From an uncultured Anaerolineae bacterium (GTDB lineage Bacteria > Chloroflexota > Anaerolineae > Anaerolineales > Villigracilaceae), in NCBI GenBank assembly GCA_903854805.1, contig CAINXK010000543.1, positions 1 to 27,250 of the forward strand: DNA of 27,250 bases, written 5' to 3'. Below are positions 22,965-27,250 of the stretch, piece by piece. Numbering within the stretch: the stretch's first letter is position 1; each line of letters opens with the position of its first letter. Under the pieces are notes generated by a model. It saw nothing but the letters and a program-made list of their open reading frames with translations. It was not told the origin of the DNA and did not search any database. The position numbers were made by a program, and so were the translations under genes.

Positions 22965-24356
22965 CTATTTTTTGAACAGATCCTGGATAGTCGCGTCCAT
23001 CAAATCGAAAACATCCGCCGTGGTCAGATTGGGGAAACTTCTGGAATAGGCAATAAACCCATCGGCCAGAACTTTATCCGCCAAGAGCCATTGGTCTGTT
23101 TGAGGGTACGCCTTTGCATCCGGGATCAGGTCCAGAGCCGCCGCCCACTGCGGAATGGTGGTTGTATCGGTCTTAAGCAAATTGATGGCCGGGGTGGTAA
23201 CCGGCAGCAGCCCTGTACCGCGTGACCAATTCGCTTGATTTTTTGCTTCCAGCATCCAGCGCATAAACAGCCAGGCCGCCAACTGGCGGGCGTCGTTCGA
23301 TTTAATAACAGCGTAATCGAGGCCATAGGCCGCAATGACAGGTGCCTTACCAGGGAAAGGGAGCAGGGTCCAGCGATCGGAAGAGACAGCCGCACTGAAA
23401 GCAGCGTTCTGTTCGGCAATCTCACCCAGGCTTCCGGTAATAAAGAGCGCACGGCGCGAAGCGAGATGCTCAAAATTTGAGGCCGTATCAGGCAGCCAGG
23501 CGCAGTTATCTTCGCGCAACTTCGAAAAATATTCAAGCGCGGCAACGTTCCCGGGTGTATTGAAGTGGAACTCGCCAGCCGAAAAGACCTCGCCACCCCC
23601 GGCCACCAACCAGGCGTATGGGCTCTGCCAGTTATCATCCACATCCAGAGCCATGCCGCCAAACCCGTCGTTGGTAAGATCGGCATCCTGTTTCCAGAAA
23701 GCATTGGCAGCGCAGGCCTGCTTACGGAACTCATCCGCAGTTTGCGGGGCGGTTGCAAAACCCAGGTCCTTCGCAAAACTGCGATTGTAAAAGATGAAAC
23801 GCGCCGAACGCGCCGCTGGAAGACCATAGCGAACAGCATTCACGGTGGACTGGGCGCCAAACGCAGCCGGCAGATCAGCGAGGGATAACCCGATTTCGGG
23901 CTGCTCAACGTAAGGCGCCAGATCGATAATCTGCTCTTTCCAGACCAGAATTTGCTCCGGCAGCGCCACGACAATATCAGGTCGATCCAATGTCGGCAGA
24001 GATTTTTCAACCGCAGACGTGAGCAGGTTCAGGTTGCCCTGGGAAACAACATTGACACGAATACCCCATTGGTTGGAAAGATTAAATTCACTCGCCATCT
24101 GTGCTAGCAGACTCGCAGATGAGCCATCCCAGCCGTGCCAGATCGTGACAACCACGCCCTGCAGTGCATCCGGGCTGATGCCCAGACTGCGAGTGCGGGT
24201 GGGTGTTGGGTATGGCGTCCGCGCCAGCGGGGGCGGCAGGGTGGCAGCAGCTCTGGTTGGAGTTGGTTGTGATTGAGCACTCAACAAGGTAACCGTCGGG
24301 CTGCAGGCACCCAACAAGCTGGCCATAAAGAGCAGCAGGACGATGGATCGGCGCAT
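22965..24356 (-). CDS. Extracellular solute-binding lipoprotein (ABC-type, family 1)
   Basis: From ATG 24356 the protein is 463 residues with a lipoprotein signal peptide: MRRSIVLLLFMASLLGAC, lipobox LLGAC with Cys18. A Thr/Pro-rich linker follows (about residues 30-56), then a periplasmic-binding fold like family-1 sugar-binding proteins (VVVTIWHGWDG, DIVVALPEQ, ADEFRKQACA, DGFGGMALDVDD, FITGSLGEIAEQ, AAWLFMRWML). It would bind a solute, probably a saccharide, outside the membrane. No permease or ATPase genes are next to it. An in-frame TTG at 24371 overlaps the protease stop (TTGA), so coupled initiation there is possible; it would add five residues before the signal peptide. Confidence 0.85.
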   Translation of the reverse strand: MRRSIVLLLFMASLLGACSPTVTLLSAQSQPTPTRAAATLPPPLARTPYPTPTRTRSLGISPDALQGVVVTIWHGWDGSSASLLAQMASEFNLSNQWGIRVNVVSQGNLNLLTSAVEKSLPTLDRPDIVVALPEQILVWKEQIIDLAPYVEQPEIGLSLADLPAAFGAQSTVNAVRYGLPAARSARFIFYNRSFAKDLGFATAPQTADEFRKQACAANAFWKQDADLTNDGFGGMALDVDDNWQSPYAWLVAGGGEVFSAGEFHFNTPGNVAALEYFSKLREDNCAWLPDTASNFEHLASRRALFITGSLGEIAEQNAAFSAAVSSDRWTLLPFPGKAPVIAAYGLDYAVIKSNDARQLAAWLFMRWMLEAKNQANWSRGTGLLPVTTPAINLLKTDTTTIPQWAAALDLIPDAKAYPQTDQWLLADKVLADGFIAYSRSFPNLTTADVFDLMDATIQDLFKK

Positions 24357-24367
24357 AGGGCAGTTTA

Positions 24368-25552
24368 TCAAAGTGAGATCAGCGGAACCGGGATAAAGAC
24401 AAGGATGAAAACCAGGATCATAAAATACGCCACGGCCTTGCGGGTTGGATCGAGCTCAGTGATCTGATCGAGTGGTTCAGCCGAACGGCGTCCCATAAAG
24501 AACAGCAGCGCCACCCACAACCACCACCCACTCCAGAAAAATCCGAGAATACCCATCAAACCCAGGATGACCGGCAGAGCGTACTTAAGGCGCTTGCCAA
24601 AGAGCACATACATGACGTGGCCGCCATCCAGTTGCCCAGCCGGAATAAGGTTGAGAGACGTCACCAGCAAACCGGCCCAACCAGCCATGGCAACCGGTGA
24701 AATGAACACATCTGTCCCCCCTGTTGGCACAGGCAAACCTGTAAAAAAATACTTTAGCCAGTAAAGCACCGGTGAAATATTGCCATAGCTAGCGGGAGCG
24801 GGCAAAAGCTGTCCAAAGACGGCAAATTTTGCGAGCAAATACAAAATCGAATTACCTTCGATAAAACCGCCGGGCGAGGGCAGCACCGGACCCGTTTTGG
24901 AGCCCAGCAGACCGAGCAATACCACGGGTACGGCCACCACCAATCCAGCCAGGGGGCCAGCAATGCCAACATCGAACAGAATGCGCTTGTTGCGAGGTAG
25001 TTCCTTCCAGACGATGACAGCCCCCATTGTGCCCAGGAGCGTGGGGAAGGGGATGAAATACGGCAGGGTCGCGGCGGTATTATGGCGACGCGTCATCAGG
25101 TAGTGACCGAATTCATGCGCCAGCAATATGCCCAACAGACTGACCGCAAAGGGAATGCCGCCATGCAGCAGCGAGAGCCAAAACATCTGCGAGCTGGAAG
25201 ATGCTCCAGCCAACTGAACAGGGTCGGTATAACCCATTCCGGTCCAGATCACGCTGATAACGGTCAGCAGAAACAGGCCAATATTCAGCATAATATTCGA
25301 TGGCTTCGGATCTGGCAGGCTGGCAGTAATAAAAATGACATGCCCATCGTCTTCGCCCTTGCGAAAAAGTGGCATTAAATGATATGGGCGCAGCCAGGCT
25401 AAAAGCTGGTCGAAGGCTTCGATCGAATCCACCAGAAGCTCGCCACGATAGCGAACCAGAAAATCTGCGCCGGTCTCACCCAGGGTGAAATCGGCGATGC
25501 GAAAGACCCGCGCAACAAAAGAATTTAGTACATCCTGTTCAGGGAGTGTCAT
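24368..25552 (-). CDS. Site-2 protease family intramembrane metalloprotease
   Basis: A 394-residue membrane protein. A cytoplasmic N-terminal domain (about 1-85) is followed by several hydrophobic helices. The zinc-binding motif LAHEFGHYL is at about residues 144-152 (HEFGH 146-150), and the third ligand lies in LNLIPAGQLDGGH (Asp309). The FIPFP, DVGIAGPLAGLVVA and long-loop features match the EGY1-like/peptidase M50 group of cyanobacteria, plants and Chloroflexota. Such proteases cut membrane-bound substrates, often regulators or signal-peptide remnants. AGGG lies before the ATG. Its stop is within a few nt of the solute-binding lipoprotein start, so the two are coupled. Confidence 0.9.
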   Translation of the reverse strand: MTLPEQDVLNSFVARVFRIADFTLGETGADFLVRYRGELLVDSIEAFDQLLAWLRPYHLMPLFRKGEDDGHVIFITASLPDPKPSNIMLNIGLFLLTVISVIWTGMGYTDPVQLAGASSSSQMFWLSLLHGGIPFAVSLLGILLAHEFGHYLMTRRHNTAATLPYFIPFPTLLGTMGAVIVWKELPRNKRILFDVGIAGPLAGLVVAVPVVLLGLLGSKTGPVLPSPGGFIEGNSILYLLAKFAVFGQLLPAPASYGNISPVLYWLKYFFTGLPVPTGGTDVFISPVAMAGWAGLLVTSLNLIPAGQLDGGHVMYVLFGKRLKYALPVILGLMGILGFFWSGWWLWVALLFFMGRRSAEPLDQITELDPTRKAVAYFMILVFILVFIPVPLISL

Positions 25553-25709
25553 GGGAACCCTATAAAGTTATGCGCTGGAAAGCCGGAGCATGATCAGGCT
25601 TGATTTTCTTTCTTCAGCTTTCCAATTGGAATTTGAAATTACTGACCTCTTGTTTGTTATACCCGGAAATCCCCGGGTTTCCCCACCGGTGAAATAGTGG
25701 AATTTATAG

Positions 25710-25803
25710 CGGGAGTGCATGGGAGTCGAACCCACCCTGGACCGCAACGCGACCCAATGCCGATTTTGAAGAACGGAAAGCCCACCGGGACTTATGCACT
25801 CCC
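25710..25803 (-). tRNA. selC: tRNA-Sec (anticodon UCA)
   Basis: Read on the minus strand it folds as a selenocysteine tRNA: an 8-bp acceptor stem (GGGAGTGC/GCACTCCC), a 6-bp D stem (AAGTCC/GGGCTT) with CGGT loop, anticodon loop CTTCAAA (anticodon at 25767-25769), a long extra arm of 8 bp (TGGGTCGC/GCGGTCCA with two wobbles), a T arm GTGGG-TTCGACT-CCCAT, and discriminator G at 25710. CCA is not encoded. It closely parallels the E. coli selC product. The anticodon stem CCGTT/ATCGG has one U-U mismatch at its fourth pair. It lies 56 bp after a small membrane-protein gene and may share its transcript. Confidence 0.93.
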
Positions 25804-25859
25804 ACCCACAAGGATACCTTAAGTCAGGGAAAATGGGGGGCATGGATTTGGAATTGGGG

Positions 25860-26231
25860 TCAGGGTTTGAGCTGCAGCCAAAGCCTGTTCATATAATCAG
25901 CACCATAAAAGAAGAAAACAAAGGTCAGGGTCGTCGCACAAAGAACAGCCAGGATCGTTAAAGCGCCGGTCCAAATGCCAACCAGAGCCATGCCGCGCCC
26001 CTTTTGGCCCCTGGCACGCAGTTGCTGCAAAGCCCTGAAACCAGTCAGCAGGGCAGCACTGCCCAGCAAGATGGCAGCCGGGTAGCAAACCCAGGCGCTC
26101 AAAGGGATCGGGAGTAAGCCAATACAAAAAGATGAAAACGTCAGGGCTGCAAAAAGGAAACTGACCAGGGCAAGCCTGTTGGCGCTACTACCAGCCTGTA
26201 TATTCTTGGTGGAAACAGTCGAAGGGATCAT
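25860..26231 (-). CDS. Small membrane protein, DUF4190-like
   Basis: A 123-residue protein with three hydrophobic segments: about 20-40 (LALVSFLFAALTFSSFCIGL), 46-66 (AWVCYPAAILLGSAALLTGF) and 84-108 (VGIWTGALTILAVLCATTLTF). Between the second and third is a basic RALQQLRARGQKGRGMA loop. This pattern (small helix pair, then GRGMALVGIWTG) resembles DUF4190 proteins, common in Actinobacteria and Chloroflexota, with no known function. AGGA precedes the ATG. It begins just after the tRNA-Pro terminator, so it has its own start of transcription or reads through. Confidence 0.7.
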   Translation of the reverse strand: MIPSTVSTKNIQAGSSANRLALVSFLFAALTFSSFCIGLLPIPLSAWVCYPAAILLGSAALLTGFRALQQLRARGQKGRGMALVGIWTGALTILAVLCATTLTFVFFFYGADYMNRLWLQLKP

Positions 26232-26244
26232 GTCATCCTGATAT

Positions 26245-26269
26245 AAAAAAAGACCGCCCTAAAGCGGTC
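26245..26269 (-). terminator. Intrinsic terminator after tRNA-Pro
   Basis: GACCGC (26252-26257) and GCGGTC (26264-26269) form a 6-bp stem. On the minus strand it is followed by T7 (plus-strand A run 26245-26251), 9 nt beyond the tRNA-Pro 3' end. Confidence 0.85.
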
Positions 26270-26277
26270 CTTTTCAG

Positions 26278-26352
26278 TCGGGGCGAAGAGATTTGAACTC
26301 TTGGCCTCTTGCACCCCATGCAAGCGCGCTAGCCGGGCTGCGCCACGCCCCG
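26278..26352 (-). tRNA. tRNA-Pro (anticodon GGG)
   Basis: The minus strand folds with acceptor CGGGGCG/CGCCCCG, D arm GCGC...GCGC, anticodon stem CTTGC/GCAAG closing loop ATGGGGT (anticodon GGG), T arm AGAG-TTCAAAT-CTCT and discriminator A. It matches the usual bacterial tRNA-Pro sequence. CCA is not encoded. Confidence 0.93.
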
Positions 26353-26406
26353 ATTTATTACAACGGCAGGCCTCACCGCCCGCGGTTTTGTGTCCCGCGA
26401 AGGGCT

Positions 26407-26435
26407 ATTATAGCCGTCTTTGGATAATTTTGCAA
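26407..26435 (-). promoter_or_regulatory. Sigma-70 promoter of tRNA-Pro
   Basis: On the minus strand TTGCAA (26430-26435), a 17-bp spacer and consensus TATAAT (26407-26412) lie about 55 bp before the tRNA 5' end. The expected start would fall near 26400, with a GC-rich discriminator (GCCCTTCGCGG) as in stable-RNA promoters. Confidence 0.7.
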
Positions 26436-26479
26436 TGTATTCTTTAAACTTCAATTCGCCAGGTTGCCGTGCGCGCAAA

Positions 26480-27115
26480 CTAAACCGGCACAAGCATCTC
26501 GCTGGTTTCAATCCCCTCGGCTTGCAGACTGCCGGAAGACATCTCGCGCAGATCTGCCTGGAAAACCGGGTAGTCATCGACCGGAAAGCGCAAAGTCATG
26601 GTCACATCAGCCCCAAATTCTTCCCCCAGGATGGCTCCGTTCCGCCGCCCTGCCAGCAAGCGAATGCGCTCCAGAAGGTTATAGGGCAGCGCCAGCATGG
26701 CAACCTGCACCCGCATTTTCCGTGCCCGAGGCACATCCCGGACCACCAGCTGGGCAGATTCTGTATAAGCCTTCACCAACCCACCCGTTCCCAGCAAAGT
26801 CCCGCCAAAATAGCGCGTGATCACCAGCACAAGGTCACCCATGCCACTGCCGCGCAGGACCGCCAGCGCCGGACGCCCGGCGGTGCCCTGCGGCTCGCCG
26901 TCATCAGAGCAGTAATCGGTAAGATTATTCCCGCCGCCAATAATATATGCTGAGACGTTATGGCTGGCTCCGGGGTATTCCTGACGAATTCGCTTAACAA
27001 ATGCTCGGGCTTCGTCGGTACTGAAGACCGGCGCCAGGCTGGCTACAAACCGGGAATTTGCCTGGATATGTTCGCGCCGGATTTCCCCGGCAGGGATCAG
27101 ATAAAGATTGGACAT
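26480..27115 (-). CDS. yigZ: YigZ/IMPACT family protein
   Basis: From ATG 27115 the protein is 211 residues. It has the family signature DDGEPQGTAGRP (71-82), followed by ITRYFGGTLLGTGGLVKAY (UPF0029/Impact N-terminal domain) and a C-terminal DUF1949-like ferredoxin-fold segment (from about 135). The length fits the family. Its biochemical role is unsettled; the eukaryotic relative IMPACT acts on GCN1 signalling. An in-frame TTG at 27148 lies in the preceding terminator hairpin, so ATG 27115 is preferred. The ribosome-binding site is weak. Confidence 0.9.
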   Translation of the reverse strand: MSNLYLIPAGEIRREHIQANSRFVASLAPVFSTDEARAFVKRIRQEYPGASHNVSAYIIGGGNNLTDYCSDDGEPQGTAGRPALAVLRGSGMGDLVLVITRYFGGTLLGTGGLVKAYTESAQLVVRDVPRARKMRVQVAMLALPYNLLERIRLLAGRRNGAILGEEFGADVTMTLRFPVDDYPVFQADLREMSSGSLQAEGIETSEMLVPV

Positions 27116-27134
27116 GATGGCTTGATTGTAAAAC

Positions 27135-27163
27135 AAAAACCTGTCCAAATGGACAGGTTTTTT
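27135..27163. terminator. Bidirectional intrinsic terminator after the tRNA(CAU)
   Basis: AAAAACCTGTCC (27135-27146) and GGACAGGTTTTT (27151-27162) form a 12-bp stem with an AAAT loop, with A/T tracts on both sides. On the minus strand it ends the tRNA transcript about 17 nt past its 3' end and just before yigZ. Confidence 0.8.
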
Positions 27164-27179
27164 CCCATGCGTGGGATTT

Positions 27180-27250
27180 TGGTGCCGAGGGAGGGAATCG
27201 GACCCTCGACCGAGCGATTATGAGCCGCTTGCTCTGCCGCTGAGCTACCT
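27180..27250 (-). tRNA. tRNA with anticodon CAU (Ile2 or elongator Met), 5' end outside window
   Basis: The minus strand reads AGG-TAGCTCAG...CTCATAA loop (anticodon CAT)...GAGGG-TCCGATT-CCCTC T arm, then CCTCGGC, discriminator A and an encoded CCA (27180-27182). The acceptor 3' strand predicts GCCGAGG at the 5' end, of which only AGG is in the window, so about 4 nt are missing. The stretch ATAATCGCTCGGTCG after the anticodon resembles tRNA-Ile2 (lysidine-modified CAU) more than elongator tRNA-Met, but I cannot decide by eye. Confidence 0.9.

Noticed and set aside
1..27250. CRISPR arrays, transposases, integrases or phage genes
   Set aside because: No regularly spaced repeats and no protein with the relevant motifs were seen.

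Overview
The window (about 27 kb, moderate GC) looks like a bacterial chromosome segment. I infer a member of the Chloroflexota, probably Anaerolineae. The reasons are the very large MalT-like/SARP-type activator with a BTAD domain, a solute-binding lipoprotein with a Thr/Pro-rich linker after its lipobox, and the general gene repertoire. This is an inference from style, not from a marker gene. No phage, transposase, CRISPR array or rRNA gene was seen.

Layout. Positions 1-6166 are all plus strand: the 3' end of a nucleoside phosphorylase, a SAM methyltransferase, an amidohydrolase-2 family hydrolase, a short decayed gene remnant, a small Rossmann NADP(H)/F420-type oxidoreductase, a VF530-family small protein overlapping a BaiN/TIGR03862-like flavoprotein, and a pirin. 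A gene-poor convergence zone follows (6167-6653), with a strong terminator for the minus-strand gene next to it. Everything from 6654 to the end is on the minus strand: a small membrane protein, an MFS transporter, a large lipid/acyl-CoA gene cluster (8661-17896), its probable regulator (18094-21384), an aldo/keto reductase, a solute-binding lipoprotein coupled to a site-2 protease, tRNA-Sec, a small membrane protein, tRNA-Pro(GGG), a YigZ-family protein and a tRNA with anticodon CAU cut by the window edge.

Most notable region. In transcription order the minus-strand cluster encodes a KAS III (FabH-like) condensing enzyme, an acyl-CoA ligase, an alpha/beta hydrolase, an SCP2/lipid-transfer-type thiolase, a DUF35 zinc-ribbon/OB-fold protein, a FabG-like SDR, a second acyl-CoA ligase and a second alpha/beta hydrolase. 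A KAS III-fold enzyme, a thiolase and a DUF35 protein together is the composition of the archaeal HMG-CoA synthase/thiolase/DUF35 complex and of the PhlA/PhlC/PhlB C-acyltransferase. The KAS III protein keeps the nucleophilic Cys but has Thr and Tyr where canonical FabH has catalytic His and Asn. I propose that the cluster activates carboxylic acids, then makes or breaks C-C bonds in a multienzyme complex, and reduces and hydrolyses the products. The substrate cannot be read from the sequence.

The selenocysteine tRNA (long extra arm, UCA anticodon, 8-bp acceptor stem, 6-bp D stem) shows that the organism probably makes selenoproteins, although no selA/selB/selD or selenoprotein gene lies in this window. 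Intergenic regions hold several strong inverted repeats, including an 18-bp perfect palindrome that is not a terminator, and a pair of diverged direct repeats that flank the SDR gene.
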